NCBI RefSeq assembly: GCF_030064895.1
Contig: NZ_JASJEB010000084.1
Span: 1-37,374, forward strand
Direction: 5' to 3'
Length of the DNA stretch: 37,374 bases
Source of the DNA: Crocosphaera sp.
Lineage (GTDB): Bacteria > Cyanobacteriota > Cyanobacteriia > Cyanobacteriales > Microcystaceae
The translations under genes and the position numbers were made by a program. Shown piece after piece: positions 14,402 through 22,917 of this stretch; the stretch's first letter is position 1, and every line of letters begins with the position of its first letter. The notes under the pieces were generated by a model. The model was not told the DNA's origin, did not search any database, and saw only the letters and a list, made by a program, of their open reading frames with translations.

Positions 14402-16645
14402 ATGTGGGAAAGTTTAAAACAGTTTTTGTGGCAAACTCGTGGGGTGTGGATTACAACGCCAACCGTAGCCGGGTTAGTAATACTTTTGCGTTTAGGAGGG
14501 TTATTACAAGGATGGGAATGGGACGTATTTGATTTTTATCTAAAATCTCGTCCCCCTGAACCAATAGACGATCGCATTGCTATTGTGGGTATCAATGAAA
14601 ATGACTTACAGCGACTGAATGAATCGATTATTAACGATCAAGTTTTAGCAGAATTACTGAATAAATTAAAAGCCCAAAACCCTCGAGCCATTGGTTTAGA
14701 TATTTATCGAGATTTACCCGTTCCACCCGGCTATGAAACCTTAGTAAAAGTATTTGAAACAACCCCTAATCTTGTTGGTATCCAAAAAGTAGCCGGAGAA
14801 GTAGGATGGGAAACTGTGGCACCACCCCCTGTTCTCAAAGAAAAAGGTCAAGTGGGGGCTAACGACTTAATTTTTGATGGAGATAACGGTGTTCGACGAG
14901 GATTAATTTCCTTAGACACCAAAGAGGGAGAAACAGTTTATAGTTTTAGTCTTCATCTTGCCTTACATTATCTTGATAAAGAAGGTATTGGACCAGAAAT
15001 GATCCCAGGAACGGAGCAATGGAAATTAGGAAAAACGGTGTTTTCTCCCCTCACCCCCAACGAAGGAGGTTACGTCCGTACCGATGCCGGAGGTTATCAA
15101 CTGTTAATTAATTATCGGGGAGGGGATGGGACTTTTGAAACCGTTACTATGACCGATATTCTCGAAGATAAGGTTCCCTCAGACTGGGCCAGCGATCGCA
15201 TCATTATTATTGGGAAGGTGGGGGAAAGCTTCAAAGACTTATTTTTTACGCCTTACAGTAGCGGTTTGATTGGTTTACCTCAACAGGTAGCCGGGGTAGA
15301 AATTCATGCTAATTTAGTCAGTCAAATGATTAGTGCTGCCATAGAAGGTCGTCCCATGTTCAAAACTTGGTCAGACCCAGTAGAATGGTTGTGGATCTTC
15401 TCTTGGGCAGGCATAGGAGCAACCCTTACCTGGGGGTTTCGCTACCAGCATGGGGCAAAAAATCTTCTTTGGAAGCGATGGGGTGGAATTTTGGGGGCAG
15501 GGATGATTTTGATGGGGGGTACCTATATTGCCTTTATACAAGGTTGGTGGCTTCCTGTTGTTCCAGCTTTTCTCGCTTTCGGCGGATCAACTATAGGCAT
15601 TACTGCTTATGTTGCCCGAACAGCGGCCGATATTCGCAAAACCTTTGGTCGTTATCTAACGGATCAAGTGGTGGCTAATTTGTTAGAAAATCCAGCCGGT
15701 TTATCTTTAGGAGGAACCCGAAAAAAGATTACTATTTTAACTTCTGATTTACGAGGATTTACGGCAACATCTGAACGATTACCTCCTGAAGAAGTGGTAA
15801 GAATTCTTAACTTTTATTTGGGAAAAATGGCCGATGTGATTACCTATTATGAAGGTACCATTGATGAGTTTATGGGAGATGGGATTTTGGTGTTATTTGG
15901 TGCGCCTACTTCCCAAGAAAACGATGGAGAAAGAGCGATCGCTTGTGCTATTGCTATGCAGTTAGCCATGAAATCTGTTAATGAACAGATGAAACAATGG
16001 AACTTACCCAAACTCGACATGGGAATTGGTATTAACACAGGGGAGGTGGTTGTGGGTAATATTGGCTCAGAAAAACGCACAAAATACGGCGTAGTAGGTT
16101 CTCAAGTTAATTTAACCTATCGGGTAGAATCTTACACCCTTGGGGGACAAATTTTGGTTTCTGAATCTACATTAAATGAAGTGGGTTCAATTGTTGTCAT
16201 TGAATCTGAAAAACAAGTTAAACCAAAAGGGGTAAAAGAACCTATTTCTATTTATGAAGTGGGAGGAATTAAAGGAAATTATAATTTATTCTTGCCCAAA
16301 AAAGAAGAAAAATTTGTTAAGTTAATTCAACCTTTATCACTGGTATATAGTGTTTTAGATGGTAAAAATGTTGGAGATACTAGATATCCTGGAAAGTTAG
16401 TGGCATTATCAGAAAATGAAGCTATAATTAATTACGATCATGATGATCTTCAAAAGTTACTTCCCGCTATGACTAACATTAGATGTAATTTATCAAATGT
16501 AGAAACATCTAAAGCATTGAGTGATGATATTTATGCCAAAGTTTTAGAGAAATCTAATACTAATGGTGAATTTTATATTCGCTTTACAGCTAAACCTCCT
16601 GATGTTGCGAAAAAACTAGAGGAACTGTATCAAAGTCTTGTCTAA
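14402..16645 (+). CDS. CHASE2-domain class III nucleotidyl cyclase, possible guanylyl cyclase (Cya2-like)
   Basis: A 747-residue membrane cyclase. After an N-terminal membrane helix comes a CHASE2 sensor (about residues 30-310, with DDRIAIVGINENDLQ and IIIIGKVGESFKDLF), then three membrane helices (about 320-405) and a class III catalytic domain (about 440-600). Both metal aspartates (D449 in TSDLRGF, D493 in FMGDGI) and the transition-state Asn570 and Arg574 are present. The base-selecting position that is Lys in adenylyl cyclases is Glu489 (IDEFMGDG), and the partner position is Gly563. Glu there is typical of guanylyl cyclases and fits my recollection of Synechocystis Cya2. A C-terminal region (about 625-747) resembles a degenerate PilZ domain. 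It likely senses a periplasmic signal and makes cGMP or cAMP. Confidence 0.85.
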   Translation: MWESLKQFLWQTRGVWITTPTVAGLVILLRLGGLLQGWEWDVFDFYLKSRPPEPIDDRIAIVGINENDLQRLNESIINDQVLAELLNKLKAQNPRAIGLDIYRDLPVPPGYETLVKVFETTPNLVGIQKVAGEVGWETVAPPPVLKEKGQVGANDLIFDGDNGVRRGLISLDTKEGETVYSFSLHLALHYLDKEGIGPEMIPGTEQWKLGKTVFSPLTPNEGGYVRTDAGGYQLLINYRGGDGTFETVTMTDILEDKVPSDWASDRIIIIGKVGESFKDLFFTPYSSGLIGLPQQVAGVEIHANLVSQMISAAIEGRPMFKTWSDPVEWLWIFSWAGIGATLTWGFRYQHGAKNLLWKRWGGILGAGMILMGGTYIAFIQGWWLPVVPAFLAFGGSTIGITAYVARTAADIRKTFGRYLTDQVVANLLENPAGLSLGGTRKKITILTSDLRGFTATSERLPPEEVVRILNFYLGKMADVITYYEGTIDEFMGDGILVLFGAPTSQENDGERAIACAIAMQLAMKSVNEQMKQWNLPKLDMGIGINTGEVVVGNIGSEKRTKYGVVGSQVNLTYRVESYTLGGQILVSESTLNEVGSIVVIESEKQVKPKGVKEPISIYEVGGIKGNYNLFLPKKEEKFVKLIQPLSLVYSVLDGKNVGDTRYPGKLVALSENEAIINYDHDDLQKLLPAMTNIRCNLSNVETSKALSDDIYAKVLEKSNTNGEFYIRFTAKPPDVAKKLEELYQSLV

Positions 16646-16687
16646 CGGTTGCGTAATTTTTGGGTCATATTATTTTTATGTTATGGG

Positions 16688-17488
16688 ATGGCTCAATTAC
16701 TTTTTTTAGGTTCAGGTTCAGCGTTTACGGTTGGGGATGATAACTTTCATTCCAACATATTTATTATTACTGAAACAGGGAAAAAATTATTAATTGACTG
16801 TGGTTCAGATATTCGCTTTTCCTTGTATAAAGAAGGTTTTTCTCATCGGGATATTACGGATATTTATATTAGTCATTTACATTCTGATCATGCAGGAGGA
16901 TTAGAATATATAGGATTAAGCACTAAATTTGATACCCAATGTCATAAACCGAATCTATATTTAAGTTATGATATTGCTACAGAGATTTGGGATCATACTC
17001 TATCAGGAGGAATGAGATCAGTTGAAGGGAATATTACCAGTCTAGATAGCTTTTTTAATGTCTATTCTATTGAGAATAATCCTATGTTTAGTTGGGAAAA
17101 TATTAACTTTGAATTGGTAAAAACTATTCATGTTAATAATGGCAGTTATGTGATGCCAACCTATGGCCTATTTTTTGAAGTTGAGCAGGTGAGAATTTTT
17201 ATCACAAGTGATACTCAATTATGTTACGAAAAACTTCTAAAATACTATGAACAAGCAGATATTATTTTTCACGATTGTGAAACATCAAAATATCCTAGTC
17301 CTGTTCATTCCCACTACAAACAATTAGTTAAGCTACCTAATAAAATAAAATCAAAAATGTGGTTATATGGGTATCAACCTGGAGAACTTCCTGATGCTAA
17401 GAAAGACCTTTTTTTGGGTTTTGTTCAGCGAGGAGATAATTTTTTTATTGAGAATAATTGTTTGAAAATTAAACATCCATATCAGTAA
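16688..17488 (+). CDS. MBL-fold metallo-hydrolase, possible cyclic-nucleotide phosphodiesterase
   Basis: A 266-residue metallo-beta-lactamase-fold protein. LLFLGSGSAF and LLIDCGSDI mark the first strands, and the metal site HLHSDHAGG gives His63, His65, Asp67 and His68. Further likely ligands lie in KTIHVNN, ITSDTQ and VHSHY. A TTG at 16649 would add a hydrophobic leader, but homologues begin at the MAQLLFLGSGS segment, so ATG 16688 is preferred. The fold covers RNase Z, class II cyclic-nucleotide phosphodiesterases and many other hydrolases, and the motif alone does not separate them. It lies 42 bases after a nucleotidyl cyclase and 109 bases before a cyclic-nucleotide-binding channel, so hydrolysis of cAMP or cGMP is an attractive inference. 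Confidence 0.7.
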   Translation: MAQLLFLGSGSAFTVGDDNFHSNIFIITETGKKLLIDCGSDIRFSLYKEGFSHRDITDIYISHLHSDHAGGLEYIGLSTKFDTQCHKPNLYLSYDIATEIWDHTLSGGMRSVEGNITSLDSFFNVYSIENNPMFSWENINFELVKTIHVNNGSYVMPTYGLFFEVEQVRIFITSDTQLCYEKLLKYYEQADIIFHDCETSKYPSPVHSHYKQLVKLPNKIKSKMWLYGYQPGELPDAKKDLFLGFVQRGDNFFIENNCLKIKHPYQ

Positions 17489-17597
17489 TCAGAAATAAAT
17501 AACGTGAGCTATGTGAACATTTATAAAAATAAGTTTAAACCTTACTTCTACCTTCTCTTACCCATAACATTTATTTTATTTAGGTACTTACAGACTC

Positions 17598-19067
17598 ATG
17601 AAGACTATTTTAGAAACGATTTATCTATTTTTAGATTACCCGATTATTAGTTTAGGAAAGCAACCTATTTCTTTAAATATTATTCTACAAATAATTATCA
17701 GTATTTTTGTTACTATTATTTTAGCCAGACTCATTACAAGTTTATGTAAGAATTGGTTATTTAAACAACTAGGAACTGAGTCGGGTCATAGAGAGGCATT
17801 TTCTACTCTTATCTTCTATTTTATTATTACTTTTGGTATTATTATTAGTTTGCAAGCGACGGGACTTCATTTGCAATCCTTAGCTGTAATTATAGGTGGT
17901 TTAGGGATTGGGGTTGGTTTTGGATTACAAAGTATTATAAAAGACTTTATTAGTGGATTAATTTTATTATTAGGACGTGCTATTAAAGTTAATGATTTTA
18001 TTCAATTTGGTAATCGCCAAGAGTTTCCTGATTTAAAAGGAACTGTTCAAAAAATATCTTTACTTTTTACTGTTATTAAAACAAAAGATTCAGCTTATCT
18101 AATTATTCCTAATAGTTATTTAGTCACTTATCCTATTATTAATTGGAACTATAGAAAAGGAGCTCATCGCATAAAAATCAATTTAAAAGTTGGCAAAAAT
18201 ACTGATTTTTTATTGTTTACAGAGATTATTTTAGATACGGTGCATCAGGAATCATCAGTTCAACCAAGTCCAGCACCCAAATTAATTTTTAAAGAGATAA
18301 ATGATTATTATTGTGAGTTTATTGTACAGGTGTGGATTAAGGATATGAAAGATGAAGATTTTACGATTAATAGACTGAATTATGCCTTTGAGTATCATTT
18401 ATGTAAAAATAATATAAATCTTCTTTTTCCTACACAAAATATTTCTTTTACTCAACCTAACTTTAACTTGCAGATTCCCCTAAATAAATCTAATAAATAT
18501 GCAACAGACTCTCAAACTCAAGCTGTTGATTCTGGTCATATATCTATTCGTGATATTTTGAGCAAAAGCCGTTATTTTAGCCATTTAACACCCCTTGAAC
18601 TTCGAGAACTAATTGAGATAGGATACAGGCAAAAGTTAGATAAGGATACGATTCTCTTCCATGAAGGTGATACAGGGGATTCCTTTTATATTATCTTATC
18701 AGGAGCAGTAGAAGTCTTCGTACCCAAAATCAATAAACATTTAGCAACACTAAAAGAAGGAAATATGTTTGGCGAGTTAGCTTTAATCTTAGGTATTCCA
18801 CGAACTGCTTCTGTTAAAGCAGTCGAAAAAACCAGATTAATTGTCTTTGATAAAGTAGGTTTTCAAAGAATACTACAAGAACAACCAGATATAGCAGAAT
18901 TTATTTTTGAAGCATTAAGTCAACACCAAGAAGAGTTAGCCCAGCGTCAAAAACAACTTAGAGAAATGGGATTAATTAGCGAAGAAGAAGATGATGATAA
19001 CTTAGTCAATTGGATGAAAAAAAGAGTTTATAATCTCTTTTCTCTTGGTTCAATTAACATTCTATGA
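17598..19067 (+). CDS. MscS-family channel with cyclic-nucleotide-binding domain (bCNG type)
   Basis: A 489-residue inner-membrane channel. Membrane helices lie near residues 22-45, 67-85 and 92-120; the third is the Gly/Ala-rich pore helix (VIIGGLGIGVGFGLQSIIKDF). The MscS beta domain (about 125-190) and an alpha/beta region follow. The C-terminus (about 325-450) is a cyclic-nucleotide-binding domain with the phosphate-binding cassette FGELALILGIPRTASV, including Glu393 and Arg402. MscS proteins with this domain are the bacterial cyclic-nucleotide-gated channels, in which ligand rather than tension is thought to gate the pore. A coiled tail with acidic EEEDDDD follows. It is the last gene of a plus-strand series starting with a cyclase, which suggests the cyclase supplies its ligand. 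Confidence 0.9.
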   Translation: MKTILETIYLFLDYPIISLGKQPISLNIILQIIISIFVTIILARLITSLCKNWLFKQLGTESGHREAFSTLIFYFIITFGIIISLQATGLHLQSLAVIIGGLGIGVGFGLQSIIKDFISGLILLLGRAIKVNDFIQFGNRQEFPDLKGTVQKISLLFTVIKTKDSAYLIIPNSYLVTYPIINWNYRKGAHRIKINLKVGKNTDFLLFTEIILDTVHQESSVQPSPAPKLIFKEINDYYCEFIVQVWIKDMKDEDFTINRLNYAFEYHLCKNNINLLFPTQNISFTQPNFNLQIPLNKSNKYATDSQTQAVDSGHISIRDILSKSRYFSHLTPLELRELIEIGYRQKLDKDTILFHEGDTGDSFYIILSGAVEVFVPKINKHLATLKEGNMFGELALILGIPRTASVKAVEKTRLIVFDKVGFQRILQEQPDIAEFIFEALSQHQEELAQRQKQLREMGLISEEEDDDNLVNWMKKRVYNLFSLGSINIL

Positions 19068-19084
19068 CTTCATGAATAACCTGC

Positions 19085-22000
19085 TTACCAAGGACTACCG
19101 ATTAAAGTAAATCCACTCCAAAAATAAGGATGACTGAAAAATTGTTTATCAGGTTCTACTAGTTGATCTGGTAAAGATAAACGATTATTTTGAGTCACTA
19201 ATTCTCCATTTTCTAAGTAAACTTCTCTCCGTAATAAACTTAATTGAGCCTCTCTGATCGCCCTTGTCTTTAGGGGAGTGTTCTGTAACTGTTCATAAAA
19301 GCTACTCATTAATCCTAAAGTTCCTTGATCACTAACTTCCCATAAACTCCCCAATACAGTTTTTACATTAGCTAAAACAGCCGCACCAGCAAATCCTAAT
19401 TCTGCTTCTTTATCTCCTAAAGCGGTTCGACAAGCACTAAGAACCAACAACTCTACTTTAGGATCGCCAAAATCTAGTTTTTTAAAATCTTCTAAAGTTA
19501 GTCTACTCTGCCACAATTGAATATAAGAATTACCCAATTTCCCAGTTTGAAAATTAGCATGGGTAGCTAGATGAATAATGCCAAATTTACCCGATTGATG
19601 CTCTTCTTTTAAATTATCTAAAGTAAACTTTTGATCAACAAAAGCATTTCCTGTCCAAAGGCGATCGGTAATTACCGATAGTTCCAAGGGAACTGCTGGT
19701 AGTGGATTGTGTTCCTTGAATTCTGAAGCCCCCATCGCTAACACTCTTTGTTGTGATATATCTTGATAACGAGTGTTCGTTAAGGCAAAACTGGGCATCA
19801 TACCTAAGTTGTAACCTTCGATTAAAAATTGTGAACCATCATGTAAAGCCGCCATCGGTACAGAACGCAACCCACTATCAACAATAAATACGAGGGTATC
19901 GATTTCTGCCGCTTCTAAGGCTGTTTTTAAGGGTTGTATAAACCACTGATACAATTGTTGTGCTGGTTTACGATAAGCACTAGGACGACGTGGGTTAGTC
20001 ACTGTTCGTTGAAATTCCTGAGCTTTTAAGAGAACCTTTTCACGAGTTACTCCTGTTATGGACTGACGAATGATATCCCCAGATGGTGTAACTAGGATTA
20101 ATTCTAATTGGTCTTGGTCTGAGGGTTCATTTAATTCTGCCTGCAGATCACAAGCCGAATTAAAACGCCAAAAAGTTTCTCCTGGAGAAGACTGTGCCTG
20201 ATTTATTTGTGGCTTAAAAAAGATATAAATTAAGCCTGGTTTGAGTCGGGTATCTTCTTGAGCTTGTTGTAGTTGGGTCTGAATTTGTTGGGGGGTTAAA
20301 CAAGAAACTGAGTCGATTCCCAAATAGTTAGCAAAGTCGGTAGTAAAGTTTGCTTCAACTTGTCTCAATTGGGCAACATTAGCATCTGAACTTGTGCTAG
20401 AAACAGCTACATTCGTTTGTTGTCCAACTCCAGAACTATCAGATTGACTATAGGCATTATTCAAATTAATAACTGTACTTAATCTTTCAGATTCTACAGA
20501 TTCTAGAGGACGTGGAGTGGAGACAGATGTTATCGATGTTGAAGGTACAGGAGTTGGGTTGGTTACAGGAGTTGGGTTAGGTGCAGGAGTTGGATTAGGT
20601 GCAGGAGTTGCATTGGTTACAGGAGTTGGGTTAGGTGCAGGAGTTGGATTAGGTGCAGGAGTTGCATTGGTTACAGGAGTGGGTTCAGGTGCAGGAGTTG
20701 GGTTAGGTGCAGGAGTGGGTTCAGGTGTAGGAGTTGGGTTAGGTGCAGGAGTGGGTTCAGGTGCAGGAGTTGGTTCAGGTGTAGGAGTGGGTTCAGGTGT
20801 TAAGTCAAGTTGAATATCATTAATGTTAATCAAGGCTGTTTGATCAACTCCTTGAGTATTGATAATCTCTTGAGTAAATTGATCTAAATTATTTTGCTCA
20901 AAAAGAATATCAGAAATACGAACTGTTCCTGATATATCACCATTGGTAGCTAAGGTTTTAATGGTAACGGCACCTCCAACTCCTTGAGTAGATGAGGTAT
21001 TAATAGTACCCACCTCAATACTAGGAAAAATATCGTTGGTGTTCCCTTGTGCTGTAATGTTTACGGAACCACCCCCATCACGAAAAGAAGTATCAATATT
21101 GCCCAGAATAATTTGACAACCACTGGTTTGAAAGCAACCAGAACGAACTAAATCATCTCCAATACGTTCGACGGTTAAATTTCGTCCCGGTGCAACAATA
21201 GAGTCATCCGGACTCATCCTAAAGCTACCGAACCTCCCCCCATCTGTATTCGCCCTAAAGATGATGTCACCTGTTCCTGCTTGAAAGGTGAGATTATCGT
21301 CCGATAAATCTTCTATGGTGATGTTATTGGACGCTTCAATAATAATGTTGGTATTTCCTGATAATCCTTCTAATTCTGACTCGAAAATTATGGTGGGGTT
21401 TATATCCCTAATGTTTTGATTGTCCAAAACTTGTCCCACTTGTCCACTGTTGTCACCGGCAAAGGTATCTTTTCCATCGGTTGCACCATCCCCGTCCCCA
21501 TCTCTAATAATAATATTTGAGGGGTCTAAAAGTAGAGTCCCAAAATCACCATTAACCGCACTGGTATCCACAGTTCCACGAAAAATTAGTTGTTGTTTTC
21601 CTGAAACTTCAACTAATCCCCCATCTCCTGAAAACGTACCACCTCGACTGGTGATTTGACCGTAAAATCCTGTAATTTCTTCTGACCAAAGGGTAATTTG
21701 ACCCCCATTCCCCTCATGGATGCCATCACTACTAACCCTCGAATCTGAATCAATAAGGGTGCGTTGTGCTGTGGGAAGGGTTGCTCCACCCCGATAGTCT
21801 CCCCCTATTCTAATCATTCCTCCTCCTTTATATCCAGAGGCATCAATTTGAGCATCGATCACTGCAAGGCGATCGCCAATGAGGGTCACGTTACCGCCCA
21901 TTTGGGAAGGGGAAAATGTTTCTAGGGTTCCTGATGTTATTAGGTTCCCTGATGGGGTAAGAATTTCCAGGTTTTGTTCTCTTAAGGAAATTGTTCTATC

Positions 22001-22843
22001 ATTATTCCCAGTGATATTGAGGTCTATGGTTTGACTTCCTTCTGTTAGTAAGGTGGGTAAATCTTGGGGTTTAATTCCTAATAGTTCGGGGTTAGTTTGT
22101 CTGGGGGCAATAATTTCTAAACTGACCAGACTTCCCGGTTGAGAAATTCTAATACTGTTAGTGCCTGGAATCGCTACAATGGTAAGGTTTCCCCCTGGAG
22201 CTTTGATGTTTCCAGTGTTGACAATGTTTCCTCCAATTAAAGTTAAATTCTGACCAGGAAGAACAGATAAATTTCCTGTATTAATAATACTACCTGATTG
22301 AGCTAAATCAAAGGCAAATTGGGAAGGATCACCGGTTAATAACTGATAATTATTGTTTCCTAAAGCATTGAACCAAGAATTATTATCAAATCCTATTCCT
22401 GTTGCTGTGGTAGCGGTAAAATCAGCCTGTAAATTTAGCTGAACATTGGGGCCAAAAATAATCCCGGCAGGATTCATTAAGAATAAATTGGCATTACTTC
22501 CTGTTACTTGAATTAAACCATTAATGATTGAAGGATCACCGCCAACAATTCGGGTTAAAATATTACGAATTTGGGGGTTGGCTAGAAAGTTAGCGATTTG
22601 CTCGGCACTGAGTCCAAACTGTTCTAAACTATGAAAAAGATTGGTTCCATCTCCTGATAAAGTACCTCCTTCAATATTAAATTGATTTCCTTGTTGATTG
22701 ACCCTAGTTCCTGTCCCATCATCAGCCGGAACAATGGATTGTGCAAAGCTTGTATTTTTTCTATTTGTTTGTATTAATGAAAAAAGTAACAGTATAAAAT
22801 AAATTGTTGGTTTTTTAAGTTTCATTTTTTTATTTATCCTCAC
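19085..22843 (-). CDS. Two-partner-secretion exoprotein (filamentous haemagglutinin type) with C-terminal CHAT protease domain
   Basis: A 1252-residue TpsA protein. A signal peptide (about residues 1-35, cleavage near FAQ-S) precedes the TPS secretion domain, with GLIQVTGSNANLFLMNPAGI and a long beta-helix region to about residue 690 (LIGGNIVNTGNI, GGQITLWSEEI). A Pro/Thr-rich linker of about 85 residues follows. The C-terminal CHAT domain (about 930-1252) has the caspase-like dyad: His in HLATHANF (about 1092) and Cys in LVLSACRTAL (about 1136), with GFAGAAVLANVKTVLGSLW. It should be exported across the outer membrane by the adjacent TpsB and may act as a surface or released cysteine protease. 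It lies 74 bases downstream of tpsB on the same strand, and converges on the channel gene with only 17 bases between. Confidence 0.9.
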   Translation of the reverse strand: MRINKKMKLKKPTIYFILLLFSLIQTNRKNTSFAQSIVPADDGTGTRVNQQGNQFNIEGGTLSGDGTNLFHSLEQFGLSAEQIANFLANPQIRNILTRIVGGDPSIINGLIQVTGSNANLFLMNPAGIIFGPNVQLNLQADFTATTATGIGFDNNSWFNALGNNNYQLLTGDPSQFAFDLAQSGSIINTGNLSVLPGQNLTLIGGNIVNTGNIKAPGGNLTIVAIPGTNSIRISQPGSLVSLEIIAPRQTNPELLGIKPQDLPTLLTEGSQTIDLNITGNNDRTISLREQNLEILTPSGNLITSGTLETFSPSQMGGNVTLIGDRLAVIDAQIDASGYKGGGMIRIGGDYRGGATLPTAQRTLIDSDSRVSSDGIHEGNGGQITLWSEEITGFYGQITSRGGTFSGDGGLVEVSGKQQLIFRGTVDTSAVNGDFGTLLLDPSNIIIRDGDGDGATDGKDTFAGDNSGQVGQVLDNQNIRDINPTIIFESELEGLSGNTNIIIEASNNITIEDLSDDNLTFQAGTGDIIFRANTDGGRFGSFRMSPDDSIVAPGRNLTVERIGDDLVRSGCFQTSGCQIILGNIDTSFRDGGGSVNITAQGNTNDIFPSIEVGTINTSSTQGVGGAVTIKTLATNGDISGTVRISDILFEQNNLDQFTQEIINTQGVDQTALININDIQLDLTPEPTPTPEPTPAPEPTPAPNPTPTPEPTPAPNPTPAPEPTPVTNATPAPNPTPAPNPTPVTNATPAPNPTPAPNPTPVTNPTPVPSTSITSVSTPRPLESVESERLSTVINLNNAYSQSDSSGVGQQTNVAVSSTSSDANVAQLRQVEANFTTDFANYLGIDSVSCLTPQQIQTQLQQAQEDTRLKPGLIYIFFKPQINQAQSSPGETFWRFNSACDLQAELNEPSDQDQLELILVTPSGDIIRQSITGVTREKVLLKAQEFQRTVTNPRRPSAYRKPAQQLYQWFIQPLKTALEAAEIDTLVFIVDSGLRSVPMAALHDGSQFLIEGYNLGMMPSFALTNTRYQDISQQRVLAMGASEFKEHNPLPAVPLELSVITDRLWTGNAFVDQKFTLDNLKEEHQSGKFGIIHLATHANFQTGKLGNSYIQLWQSRLTLEDFKKLDFGDPKVELLVLSACRTALGDKEAELGFAGAAVLANVKTVLGSLWEVSDQGTLGLMSSFYEQLQNTPLKTRAIREAQLSLLRREVYLENGELVTQNNRLSLPDQLVEPDKQFFSHPYFWSGFTLIGSPW
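20545..20800 (-). repeat. Low-complexity repeat coding the Pro-Thr linker
   Basis: In-frame 12-18 base units encode alternating TPEP, TPAP, NPTP and TPVTNA motifs between the beta-helix stalk and the CHAT domain. Such DNA is prone to length change by slippage. An open frame on the plus strand over the same bases (Gly/Val repeats) is an artefact of this repeat. Confidence 0.85.
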
Positions 22844-22917
22844 TATAAATTGTCTTAAAACTACTTTTTTTAAAAAAACTTAAGCTAAAAATATGATTTT
22901 AAAAACTAAATAGTAAA

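Noticed and set aside
20517-20813. Plus-strand Gly/Val repeat frame
   Set aside because: It is the complement of the Pro/Thr linker repeat in the CHAT exoprotein gene.
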